Positions 27,867-58,700 of a DNA stretch of 64,000 nucleotides are shown one piece after another. Location of the stretch: NCBI RefSeq assembly GCF_024713975.1, contig NC_091098.1:13812316-13876315 (forward strand), in the 5' to 3' direction. The notes beneath the pieces are model-generated. The model ran no database searches. It saw only the letters and a program-made list of their open reading frames with translations, and had not been told where the DNA came from. Position 1 is the first letter of the stretch; every line of letters starts with the position of its first letter. The translations under genes and the position numbers were made by a program. This DNA comes from Paralichthys olivaceus. Taxonomy: Eukaryota > Chordata > Actinopteri > Pleuronectiformes > Paralichthyidae.

Positions 27867-30800
27867 AAACATAATTTTACAGATGAACAGAATCACTTTA
27901 CTGTGCCAGACTTTCCATGTTTCCTCTCTGGGTTTAAAAACGAGAGTCCAGTCCATCATTCATTTTCAGTGAACACAGCTTCTTATGTACACGCTCATAG
28001 ACAGGTGGGGAAACCCACAGTGAAATGAAACAGTTGATAACCACTTTCATGATATAGATTATTCAGGATGACCAAGGTTAGGCTCAGTTAAGATAACAAG
28101 AAGATATACTGTGTATGTTGAACTTGCTTCGTTGTACTGGATCCATGTGCCCCATCTCGGGTGTTTGATAAGTTTCCTGTTGTTGTTCTTCAGGGCGGTT
28201 TTACAAGAGGACTTCCCTCAACAGAGGCGACCTTTCCAGCAAGACGACCCGAAGGGTTCTCCGCTGCAGGGCAACACCATGACCAGACCCAGTGCAAAAT
28301 CCATATATAGTATGTTCAGATGAAAAATATAACACCACTCATGCATTTGTCTTTGTAATTATAACCTGAGTGAGGAGAAATGGCATTTTTAAGAAATGAA
28401 ACTGTTCTTTACATCAGTGCAGAGAAAAGAGTACTCTGAGACGCTGACCAGAAAAAAGGACAACTTCCAAGTCAGAGTGGAGGTAAAGGAGAAATCAGCA
28501 TGGAGACACACAAGTGACAACACAACCTTTAGCTCTCCCCCATTCATGACCCTGAACACTGACTCCACAGCATCTGCTCACCTGTGAGCTGGACGGCAAG
28601 GAGATGAATACATTGGAGGACTGCTTGTCCAAGCTGAAGTGGCTGGATACCAAAGGTCGTCTGTGGGGCCAGGAGATGATCCTGGAGGTTCATGGAGGAT
28701 ACGTAATGCTCAGTGACATCGAGACCAAGGTTGGTGGTGGTGATTCTTAGAAGCCTTTCAAGATTTGAGAGTAAGAGTCTGAGGTACCCAACATGACCAA
28801 AAGTATATGACATCTGTACAGCCTGACTGTGTTCCCGTCCAGTTGATGAAAGCATTTGTGAAGTTACACTGTTGTTGGGCATCTTATTTAAAAAAAATAC
28901 TCAAAACTTATTTTTATTGTCTTTCTTTAAATAAATTCAACCATGTCTTTTTTTTTTTATCATAATCTTAACATTGCTGTTACCCCCTCTTTAAGATTTC
29001 TGTGTTCAGAAATTTAGAGTTTTAGAGTACAGGCTCTAAAATGTACTCAATATGAACGTAAAAAGTACCTACATGTATTTCTACCAACTGTATCTCTGCA
29101 AACTGAGACTTATGTCACATTAATATAGCTCAATGACTGTTTAAATGAAACCACCATAAAAAAACAATATATTACAAATATGGTTTAAGCAAGATAATAT
29201 TTTTGAGCATGAACATTTTTTGAAGAGGAAATAATCATAACCCAGTTAATCTTTATTTAAATAAGGTCGGTGTTTTGTGTTTTGTTGCCCTGCTTTGTTG
29301 TGTGTATCAGTGATGTTGGCTGACTCTTCACTTTCTTCCATGTTGTTACTCTTTGTCATGGTCAAATGCGTTGTGTCTCCGTAGTTGAGTCTCCCTCTCC
29401 TGTCTGTTTAATCTTGATACATCCATCACAGTCTTGAGTTATTTTTCTTTTGCATGATATGCACCAATAGATATACAGCAAGGAAATGTCTTTTCTGTGT
29501 TGTTGTCCATTTGTGTTACAATCAGTCTTGATATTGGGAAGGCAGCGCTCAATGATTTAAAAAAAAAAAGGATTATTCAATCAGAAAAATTATTACTGAG
29601 GTAAAGTACCTAAAAAAAGTATTTAAGTACAGTAACAAAATATTTTTACTTTATTGTGTGTGTTTGGTTGAAGGTAAATATTATGACATTTTGAAAATCC
29701 GCCATCTCATGTGCAGAAATATTTGTACCTCCTGATGAAAGTGTTTTAATTATTTCGTCTGCATTGATTTTTAGTTTTTGCTACAGGATGGATTCAATTA
29801 TTTGCTCCTCTTTTTTTCTCTATTTTGATGCTTTCTACATTCATCATTTTATGTTTTCTCATCTTCCATTTTCATCAACATTTGGTGTCAATCTTATTTC
29901 AATCACTCTGATTTTACAGACAGAGCTGGAGGTGCTGCCTTTGAGTAGCATCACACAAACCAGGGCTATACTGGACAGCTGTGCCTACAACTCTCTGCTG
30001 ACAATAACTGTGCAGGATCACAGCAAACGCACCCCACAGGTCTTCATGTTCCAGTGTGACGAGATCTCGGTGAGTCAACTTTGGCCTCTCCAGAGAAGGG
30101 CGGGTGTGTTAATCCTGTTGCACAATCTCTGAAACAATAAACAGTCAGGCTATGGAACCATTATCAGTATTTGATAACATGGATGCTGTTTCTATGTTGA
30201 AGTCATGTAGGCGTGTAATCTAAATCAAGTCTGTTTTACCAGGCGGATCTACTCAAGGTCGATCTGGATAATGCAGTTCAGAGGAGAGGTGATGATGTGG
30301 AACCGCGCAGAGACCAATCTGACATCAGGTACACTGTCACATCACATGAATAAAGTCCAAACACAGATTCTAAATGTAGAAATGAAAACAGCCACATTCA
30401 TTAATCGCTGTTGATGTTTTCAGAAGTAATCTCGAAAATATCATGCGGCAAAACAGTCCTGGAAGTTTTCAGCAGCGACGAAGCCAAGTCACCCCCCTGC
30501 CACCTCTGGAACAACCGCTGACACAGTGGCGTAACAGAGAACCAGGTACATTGTAGAAAATCACTGAAACAGAGAGAAACCAAATTTCAGTGAAAATGAA
30601 TTGCAATAAGTTATATTTGGTGTAGTAGCTCTGTTGCGGGACCACAATGCACTTCAACAAGCATACATGGAAAGCCTAAAGTAGGGAGAGCACTCCTCCC
30701 TACCCCTCCATGACCCTTCATTTTCAGGAACAGGAAATCCAGCAGGCTGAGTCAGCAGTTTCCTGTTAATCAAAATTTTCATAATCTTTTATCATATTGC

Positions 30801-33800
30801 ATATTGCATCCCATGATTAATATTTGTTATTGTGATGCGTGGTGTTGCTTATTCTTTCTTTTATTCTTTTATGACTGTGTCTTTATTTGTTTTAATGTTC
30901 ATTTTGACTTGTGTGTCTTATATTTGTGAAGCACTAACTTTGTACTGAGAAGTGCTACATAAATAAAGATATTTTTATTGTTATTAGTGTAAAGGGAGGT
31001 AGGGAGAGCACCAGCATCAATGACAGCACATCACACTGGTTTGGTTGGTTTGAAAAGGAGGTGCTGGTGCAGAGGTTGGTTGGAGGAGTAAGCAGTTAAA
31101 ACAGCTCAAATAGAGAATGCAATATGAGATTCTGCCAATTAAATGCATGGAAGTGGATCAGCTGAGCGATCAGCTGATGTGGGACGGTATAGATCTATGG
31201 ACCGGATTGTGGCTGAGTCTTTGTGACCTAAATGAACTGAAGCTGTGCTCAATTAAATTCAATCATTTGTGATTTCTTCTTTAAATTTCCTCAGAAAAAT
31301 GTATGAATGTGTTCTGTACAAGATCACATCAGTAAACCAACTCACAGTACGGCCACTGTCCACACTCTCCTTAGGTGCGGCCATATCAATATTTACTTTT
31401 TTCTTTATTTCTACTTAGAGAGTATGCCTCCCCCGTGGGACTTCGCTGAAGAAGTGCTGCCTCATCCTGATCTTCCCGAATTACAGAGTAGCCCAGAGGA
31501 TTCATCTGAGCAAAGAGACACAGAGATCACCACGGTCAGTGCTGCCATAACCGCTTCGATAATCTTAAGAAGTAGATTTAATCAGTTACAAAGTCATTTA
31601 ATCCGACCAATATCAAATATTCATCTGAAGGAAAACATGCTCATATGTGGTTGTCTTTAAAGATCCTAAAAATGCTGAACTTGTTATATTTCTTGCCTTC
31701 ATCCCTTTTCAACAGCAGATTTTTAACCATGTTCTTGGTGATTTGGAGATTTTCCTGGACAAAGTTACTGCTGCAGTAAAGTCACCTTCACTGGAAAAGG
31801 ACAAGAGCAAGAAAAATTTGTTGAAAAAGAAAAAATCTAAGAAAACTGGTAATATTTTTTTTTACAATCTCTCAGGAAGTGATTGGTGGAGAGAAACCTC
31901 CCACAGGCAAGAACAACAGACTGTGTGCAAATACAGAGTTGTATTTATCATAAATGTATATCTCCTGCAGAATCATCTGGCAGTCTGCCGCCCTGGAAGG
32001 AATATTTCTCCTGTCTCCAGAAAATCAAATATGGATTCAATCTGCTGGTAAACTCTCCCTCTGGTCTTCACATCTGCAGATTACATGTTGCCCACAGTGC
32101 TTTGCCCTGCATACATTCCCTGAAGTGTTGACTGAAAGACTCTCTCTTATATGACAGGGTCAGCTGGATGGGGTACTGACAAACCCCAATGCTTCTGACT
32201 ATGTCCACATCTTCTTCAGGAGTTTGGGCCTGGTGAGCTCTTTCATCCTGAAGTGTGTTCATATTTGTCTTCACCACATGTCCACCTCTCAGTTGTGACA
32301 GTAAACACCTGCTCTGTTTCTCCACAGATCGTGCAGAAGTACCCTGCAGACCTGCCGCCCAGCGTGGTCTCGCCCCTGCTGACAGAGGAGGCCCTGCGGC
32401 TGCTCAGTCACGAAGTCAGCCCGGAGGAGCGAAGCCTGTGGACTTCTCTGGGAGATTCCTGGAACATCTCCAGGTAGGTGGGCCTTCACACTTGCATAAG
32501 CCTTTATATTATACAGCTTGTTACTTTCCCGTACACAGCCCTCTGGTGACTGAGCACATAAACCTGCCCTGGCACGCCTTGACCCTTGAGATTGTGTTTG
32601 CTGATATGTAAATGTGGGTCGGAGTTAATGCTGCATTCATGATCTCAAAGTTGAGCAATTGTAAAAAATGGCTCAATGAATATGTTAATGAAATTGTTCA
32701 ATCATTAATTGTGTAATACTTTGTTGATCAGTTATAAGCATCTGTGGGTTAATGCTCCTGCAGCAGGACACATGCTTTGTGTGTTTTTATATCTATAGAC
32801 TTTACCAAGGGACTGTTTTACCATCTAACTGGTGGAGAAGAGCTGCTGAAAATCTTTATTATTAACACTTCTTACTAAATTAATTACAATATTAAATAAT
32901 ATTAACCAATTTACTACAAACATTTATAACTTCATTATAGAAAGACTAAATATATATCTTTTGTCACTACCAGGTAACCCAAAAGTTATATATAAATTAT
33001 TAACCATTAATATGACATTCAGGTAACATGTAGACATTTTAAAGAAATGCTTCGACTGAGAGTCAGACTGATACAACTATGATTTCACTCTGTCAAATAT
33101 GAAACATACTAGACCTGCCTGTGGTCATCGGACTTAACGATTCCTCCCTCGGTGTGTCAGACACTAAATCCATAAACTGGTGGATCATTTCACCATTTGT
33201 AATAGAGTGCAACAGAGAATGCACACTTTTAGAACAGCTCTGGTCATGGAAAAACATTTCCAATAAATTTACTCTATTGAGACATCACAAAATCCTTGTG
33301 AATATCTTTCAGTCTGACCTGATACAAGATGAATGACAGTAAAACATAACAGATAAATGGGGAAAAGCCAAAGGTGCAAAACTGTGGACATACTTATTTT
33401 AAGACTCTCCTTTAATTTCACATTCTACATTACAAAGACTGAAGTCCCACTCCTAACACCTTACAACACACAACTTTATCTGCTTGTGGTTCAGCTTTTT
33501 TTTATACCAAGTTCATCATTAACAGATCAAACCGTACAGATGAAAAGACAGAAAGTACAACATGAAGTCATTTTGATTGAGTGTTGAGTGTTTACATAAG
33601 CTCAGCTTTAGAGCTTTAGCTGACGGTTTCCTGACCTCCTGTCTCCTCGCAGGTCCAGATGGCCGAATAATGATATCCCACCTTACATCCCAGAGTTTTA
33701 TGATGGCTGGCAGCCGCTTGCCCCGTCACGCATACCCCCCCCATTCCTTTCTCACAAAGGTCAAATGAGCAGGAGCTACAGCCAGCGTATCCCACCCGAC

Positions 33801-35563
33801 CGACCAGTTTCTCCAAAGTAAATATGGCTGTATGGTTGTTTGTGAACATTTCCTCAGTGGGTACTCAGTGAGGTTAATTGTGGTCATCTGCCTGCTGCTG
33901 TTTCAGCTTCAGTGAGTCATCTCAGTCCATGCGAGCCATTTACAACTTCACGGCCAGAAACAACCGAGAGCTGAGTATCATGAAGGGTGATGTGGTTCAG
34001 GTGAGATGAAAATAATGGTGCAGTGACTTTCTCATATCATCGCGATCATTGGAAAAAGGAAACAATTTGTCGATCAAACTATTGTGTTTCATCAGGAAAA
34101 TATAATCCAATTAGCAGGACTGGAGCTGGATTTAGATTTTGAGACAAAGTCTCTCATAGGATGGTTTAAAAATTTCTACTACTCACATACTGTTCTAATA
34201 AAGTACACTATTCTGAGTAGAGTCTGGTTTCTATTAACATGACACTATTCAGTTCTTTTATTTATCCCTGTCACGATCATCTGCTGTCACTGTTGGTGTT
34301 ATTGTTCTGGTACATCAGGTGTTTGGGTTCTTTGTTTTTTTTTAAACAGGTGATTCAGAGAACCAAGCAATGGTGGCTTGTTCGTAACGCCCGTAATGAG
34401 CAAGGAAACGTTCCGATGAATGTTTTGGAGCCAATGAGGAGCTCCAGGGAAGATGTACTGGTGAGCTAAGCTACAGTCAGAACTGTTCGGAAACCTATGA
34501 AACATATTTGAGAAATAATATTTTCTTTCCTTCTCACACACACACACACAGCAGGAGACTCATGGCCCAGTGATTCTGGAGATGACCTCGTCGCCTGCAG
34601 AGGTTAGAGCCTGGCTTCAGTACAAAGGCTTCTCCAAAATGTGAGTGACCTGATCTTACCGTCAGTTTAAAGATGTCTGAACTGTAAGTGAGGCTTGTTG
34701 TAGGGGATGATCATTGTTATGGAAGTTTTCTGGGAGCTGGTGAAAGGAGAACTCGGGCAGCAGCTGAAGTCTTAAGCAGAAGATTTTAATGTAGACTTGA
34801 TGCATCAAGGAGACCAGAAGATGCAACAATATACAAACGACAACAGAGTAACATGAGCAACTGTCACCCCCGAGTCTGAAGATGTCTCCCACAGCATCCC
34901 CATATATCTTCCTCTGCTTGTGTCACCCATTCTAACTATGCAACATGTACGTGTTTGCATCCTATTAGATACTGGTGTAATGTGCAGAAGAGTTGAAGTT
35001 GGTGTGAGTTGAAGTTGGTGCCTCTCTGTCTGGAGCATCTGGATTAGATATGAAAGTCTCTACACGTTAGCACTACAATGTACTGTTGGTTGGTCCTTTA
35101 TCTCTAACCTGACCTTGCGTACTGCTTAGAGAGAGAAGGGAGTATCTGTGGAATTAGCCAGGCACTCTTCTCTTAATGGTGTACAGATATAATGTTATAT
35201 ACATATTATGGTATATAGTGGCATATACAGTAATGTGTGAGGATATACAAAAATTCCTCAACATTAATGATTGATATTCTGTGTTTTATCACTTTTACAT
35301 GAACAGCACCGTGACCTCCCTCGGTGTGCTCACCGGTAAACTGCTGCTGGGGATGACCAAGGATGAGATAAGGACTGTTTGTCCAGAGGAGGGAGGCAGG
35401 GTCTTCTTCCAGCTTCAGGCCATTAAGTCAGCCATAGCGGTAGGTTTTGTGTCATATGATACGACCACTCACACACATCCGTCTGCAGCACATCAGTCAT
35501 GTTCCGTTCTGTTTCTGACAGCTCGCCAGTGAACCGCCAGGACTATATAACGGCCGCTACTAA
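27117..35563 (+). CDS. eps8l3: EPS8-like 3: PTB, SH3 and SAM-like adaptor
   Basis: Eighteen exons: 27117-27154, 28194-28309, 28418-28482, 28571-28729, 29920-30069, 30243-30328, 30424-30545, 31419-31534, 31716-31848, 31971-32047, 32158-32232, 32328-32473, 33653-33817, 33907-34000, 34350-34460, 34552-34640, 35307-35439 and 35522-35563. They give about 638 aa; human has about 593. Residues about 70-180 form the EPS8-type PTB domain (HLLTCELDG, LKWLDTKGRLWGQEMILEV, VFMFQCDEI). A Lys-rich linker and the EPS8 middle helices follow (YVHIFFRSLGLIV). The SH3 domain spans about 480-540 (MRAIYNFTARNNRELSIMKG, WWLVRN, GNVPMNVLEPM). The C-terminal SAM-like effector region starts PVILEMTSSPAEVRAWL and includes GVLTGKLLLGMTKDE. 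Known relatives link receptor kinases and actin or Rac signalling. Two acceptors are NAGNAG pairs. The L3 paralogue is inferred from ampd2 and gnat2 neighbours. AATAAA at 35722 is the likely poly(A) signal. Confidence 0.9.
27388..27620. repeat. Teleost MITE-like dispersed repeat in eps8l3 intron 1
   Basis: It begins TTAAAGGTCCAGTGTGCAAG and continues GGTGAAAGGAAACTATTGGC and CTCTACGGAGGCCGCCATGT, phrases of a repeat seen widely in percomorph genomes. A degraded related copy lies at about 1796-1935. Confidence 0.6.
27625..27864. repeat. Dispersed repeat with CTAACC-like words ending in (CA)n
   Basis: The stretch carries TTAACCATCACAACTC, ACCCTAAAACCAAATC, AATGTCCTCCATAAGGTC and CCTCACTAGGATAGAAGTAC, then a CA run at 27836-27864. 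It belongs to the same broad family as 50180-50590 and, inverted, 61640-61820. Confidence 0.5.
30890..30990. repeat. Interspersed 3'-tail-like repeat in an eps8l3 intron
   Basis: GAAGCACTAACTTTGTACTG and AAGTGCTACATAAATAAAGA resemble the 3' ends of abundant teleost retroposons with AATAAA-like tails. Family not determined. Confidence 0.35.
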
Positions 35564-38138
35564 CGTCCCACCACATTGCTCCTTCATTTTCTTTTCTCAT
35601 GAAACTTCGTCTGCAGATCAACAAAGAAAATCAGCAAAATGTATCGTTTCATGTCATAAATTGTCTGGAAGGCTTTTTTATCATGAATGGCACTGCATCA
35701 AATCCTGATATCTGTCATTTGAATAAAAGTAATTTTAGTGAATTACATTTTCATGTATGTGTTGTAACATGTATGACACGCTACAATTAATCATTAATTA
35801 ATTAGTTATTTCTTTTGCTCACAATGTACTTTTACTCATCTGCAATTTTCCAGATGATGAAATAAACTGTAAATTAACATTAAGGTTCCATGAAAAATGT
35901 TTTTTATTAATGTTTCTTAAGCTGTAATTTATTTTTGACAGATCATGATGGATTTGAAAAATCTGTTTCCAAAAGGGCTTTAAGCCTAATTAAAGTCTCT
36001 ACTTACTTTCATGTTGGTACAAACTTAGTTTTCTTTTTACAAGAGATTATATAATTTCTTTTTCATTTTCCACGTATTAATTAAACAGTCTTTCTAATTA
36101 CAATCACTCACTCACTCACTAACGAAAGGGAGGCAACAATTCCAACATTTATTCTTCATGGACACAAATGTCAATAAATAATATTTCACAGACAGCACAT
36201 ACAATTCTCTGTGGGTGACACATGTATTTTTCATGCATGAGTGTTGCACAAGCATAAAGGACAAGTATTAATAAGTGCATGAGGCTTAAGATAAAACCTT
36301 AAGGATGATATGGATAGATGATGGATGAGTCTAGAATAGTTTACGGTATCTTTGCAGTAGCAAAAACAACTGATGCTTCCCAGGCTGCAGTTTCTCTATA
36401 ATGGTGACACAAAGAGAACTAATGAAGAAACTAAACGAAATATCACTCTGCTTTCTCGCTCTATTCAAGGAAGCTCCATCCTTTTGCCATTTGTTATTCT
36501 CTGCCACTGATTCTATCTCTAAAATTAAAGAACCAAGCTCCTCATAAAACCTCTATGGAGATTGTTTGTGGACGAATCTTTATACAGCTACACAGACATA
36601 ATCCTAAATTTATACTCCTGCATTGAATTGATGCCATAGATACTCATGTATACTACATTTTGGGGTAAAATGCACCCTACAAGCACTTCTCTAGAAATGT
36701 AACATGTTGCAGGGACGCCTTTAACACAACAATTGATTGGAATGGTCCACTTGTCTCATCAAGCACACAACTCATCCTTGTCATCCTCTGTTGCAATCAG
36801 ATCAGTGGTCGCACACATCTGCTGCAATGTCTTCTGTCTTTTCTACATTACATTATTTTTATAAAAAGTAATTGTTTATTAAACATTTATCTGCTCCAAC
36901 TTGATACACTCAGTGTCTGTAGTAAGTTAGCCCACTCTCAGTTCTCTGGAAATTAGTTTATTTGTGTATTTGACAAAAGTTGAGATGATGCCTCGTTCAC
37001 TGGACTATGACTCAGAGATGTTTCTATTTTACGACTTGTGTGTAAAAGACAGATGGTCTCAGTTGAGACATGAAAACATGATCAGATGCTGCAAAGGAGT
37101 AGCCACACTGGACACCAGACAAAATACTGATGTGCTTTCATGCAATCCACTGTGGTCTGCAAAAAAAGATAGCATGGATATCACAAGGAGCAGCTGTAGG
37201 AAATATGTTGTTAATACGACAGTATAGCTGGGGTACTGAAGACATGGAGCTTTCTCTAAGTGATAGAGAATGAGGTGTTGTTATGTGAATGATTATTTAA
37301 AAGTTTTTGCATCACATATTAAACAGAATTTTGCAAAGGCTGATAGGTAGACAGGGCTATGGCCAGGACTGTAGAAACACTGAGGTTACCAGGTGAAGCC
37401 TTGCCTTTCGCTCAACTCAACTCCAAACAATATTTTATTATTTGTATTGTTCACATCTTATTTATTCACCTCGCAGACATTTATATTTGTACGTTTTATT
37501 TAAGTTCTCTCAAGAGAAGAGAGTGGTTATGTAGTTTTCCTGTACAACTAGTACCAGGAAATAGAGTTATTTAAATTACATTTGTCATGGACTAGTATGT
37601 AAACATATTGAAGGGTTTAAATATTTGATTTTTAACTGTAGAATTATATGAGGATTTGCTGGTAAAGATCTCACAAAAATAACCTCAGCGTTTCAGTGTC
37701 AGCCACAGCCCTGTGAACTGAGGAGACTCTTACTTTGAAAAATTGATCATCATCAGTCAGTGTTGAATCCAGTGTATGAAATGCTCTAATGGGCTGAGTA
37801 ATTTGTGGGGTTACTAATGGAAATGCAGCCTTTGTCCACATCCTCTGACGAATTGAGACCACAAACCATGAAAATATAATAATCTCAAAATAAATACATC
37901 AGGAGACATTGTGAACTAACCACAACAAATAAACAAAAGAGTGACTAAAGGAAGTGGACACCTTGGGTCCACAGATTGTAGGTCCTCTCTCTTATTGCTA
38001 CAGCAGCAACTCTCACAGTCTTATTAGAAATCTCTTCTCTTTTCATAGATGTGATATGTTTTTATGGAAATCTGTACAAAGTCCTCATGTGGAAACAGGG
38101 AATGTAGTGAGTAAGTTTGTTAAGGTTGTGCCGCTCGT
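35564..38138. other. Convergent 3' regions of eps8l3 and ampd2
   Basis: AATAAA at 35722-35727 likely ends eps8l3 transcripts. Several TTTATT words near 37430-37460 could end ampd2 transcripts on the minus strand. A plus-strand frame at 36964-37227 (87 codons) shows no domain, no splice context and no family resemblance. Otherwise I see only AT-rich unique-looking sequence. Confidence 0.5.
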
Positions 38139-56820
<18,682 letters not shown>

Positions 56821-58624
56821 TTTCCCAGGCAGTGTGGCTCAGCGTGGCTCGGATGGGAAAAGAAGGTTAGAGTGAGTCAGAACTGTAGAGTACAGAGCGC
56901 CGGAGAGGAGGAGAAAAAGAAGATAGACGACAAAGATGAGAGGAAGGATGCAACACAGATGCTGGGAGCTTGAGGGGGTTTGATTGCAGTCAGCGTTAAT
57001 GCAGTGTGCGTATGTGCGTGTGTGTGTGTGTGTGTGTGTGCGTACGTGCCTCTGAACAGGGATTTCCAGGCTGTTTGGTCCAGCGTGGTGCTGGGGAGCA
57101 TCCCTCTGCAGAGAAACAAGCCCCGCCCCCTCCCAAAGACTCCAGTGCCTGAGCTGGATAACTGATGGAGGCTGAGGGAGGGGGGGGGCGTGTTGATGGA
57201 GAGGCTCGGCTTCCCCCCTGCAGCGTATACACACACACACACACACACACACGAGAAAACATACAGGGTAGAAAACACACACACACAGGGAGGAGGAGAA
57301 GAACACACAGCAGCGCAGTTCTGCTGTTGCCATGACAACCACAAATCTGTGGGAAATATGAGAGGGGAAAGTTGCAGCAGTAGTGAAAATAAAAATGAAA
57401 CAATAATAATGTCTATTTAGTAAATATATAATAAGATAGTTTCACAATAATAAGTGGTCCATAACACACTTTAAGGTCGTTTTTAGAAAAAGGATATTTT
57501 AATCAAATAGTCTCCTATAACCACTGTTTCTTATTTTGAATTTTGAATGACTGGGTTTAGGCCAAAAACATTTGTCATGAGGTCGCAGTGACATTTGAAC
57601 ACTAAGAGCTAATAATCACTTCATTCTTGAGTTCAAGTAAATATTTGTAGCAAATTTAAAGAAATTCCCACTACTGTCACCGGCTCAGAGGCATAAAAAT
57701 GTGCACAATCATTTCCACCTCAATCCAATGGTGCAGCAACATAACAGTACCCTGCATGTGAAAAGGCTTGACCTTCCTCTCTCTTCCTCTGCCTCACCCT
57801 CTGCTTTTCCGTATCTTACTTCTCTTATGCTGATGTGCCACCTCAGGTCTATATTTGCTGCCTGACTGAACACATAAAGGATTTATTCCTGCACAATTTA
57901 CCATCACATTTATTCTGTTGCCAGATGGCAGACAGCTTTAATAACCAATGCAATGAATAAACAGATACAACAGTGAAGCTTTGCAAACATGCATGAAATG
58001 AGACGACACTTCAAAGCTGAGTATAATTTATTCATCAACAAAATCCAAAAAACATGAATACATCAAGTTGATTGTATTAATCTGAGGAACTGATATAATG
58101 TATCATGGTGGAACACTGTTCACTGCATTAAACATTGATTATTTCATATTTTGCAATTGAGAGTAAATCTATCTGAATGGTTGTTCAGCTTGTTGCAGCT
58201 GTAAACAGATGTTTACTGAGGAAGTGCAAAGTGCAAAGGTTTGTTTACCGAGTAGCCAGCGCCCTCTTGTGGTATTCATGGGGAAGTAGCTAAACTGAAA
58301 GCAGCCCACCACTCTTGTTAACTGCATTCTGTAAATCTGACAACATGCCAGCTCTGTGGTGATGATATCAAGAACATGCTAACAACAAACTCTATGAAAT
58401 GTTATAAATATTGTAAGTGCTGATATAGATTATAGCATTATAATTATAACTTATACAATTTATAAATACAAAAGTAATGATGATACACATGATTAGTTTA
58501 TTTGTCCTTGAATCCAACAGGAAATGGAAACAATCTTCTCTAACTAAAAGTCAGAAACTAAAATAATATTTATCACTAGTACATTCCATCATTTCAAAAA
58601 TATATTGTTCCTGTCAGCCTTGGA

Positions 58625-58700
58625 AGTGTTTGAAGCATAAATAAGATAAGATAAAAGATATGATAAAGCTTTAGTGATCCTCACAAACCTGGTGAAATTC
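58625..58700. repeat. (ATAAG)n with LINE/SINE-like 3' tail
   Basis: ATAAGATAAGATAAAAGATA is followed by AAAGCTTTAGTGATCCTCAC and GTGAAATTCAGTT, a degraded form of the teleost TTTATTGATCCC...GGAAATTCA tail. Confidence 0.5.

Noticed and set aside
36964-37227. Plus-strand frame of 87 codons between eps8l3 and ampd2
   Set aside because: No domain, no splice context, no compositional signal, and it lies in the probable 3' flanks of two convergent genes.
56839-57403. Overlapping minus-strand frames of 135-167 codons upstream of ampd2
   Set aside because: Two or more frames are open across the same CA/GT tracts, a sign of simple sequence; more likely 5' flank or 5' UTR.
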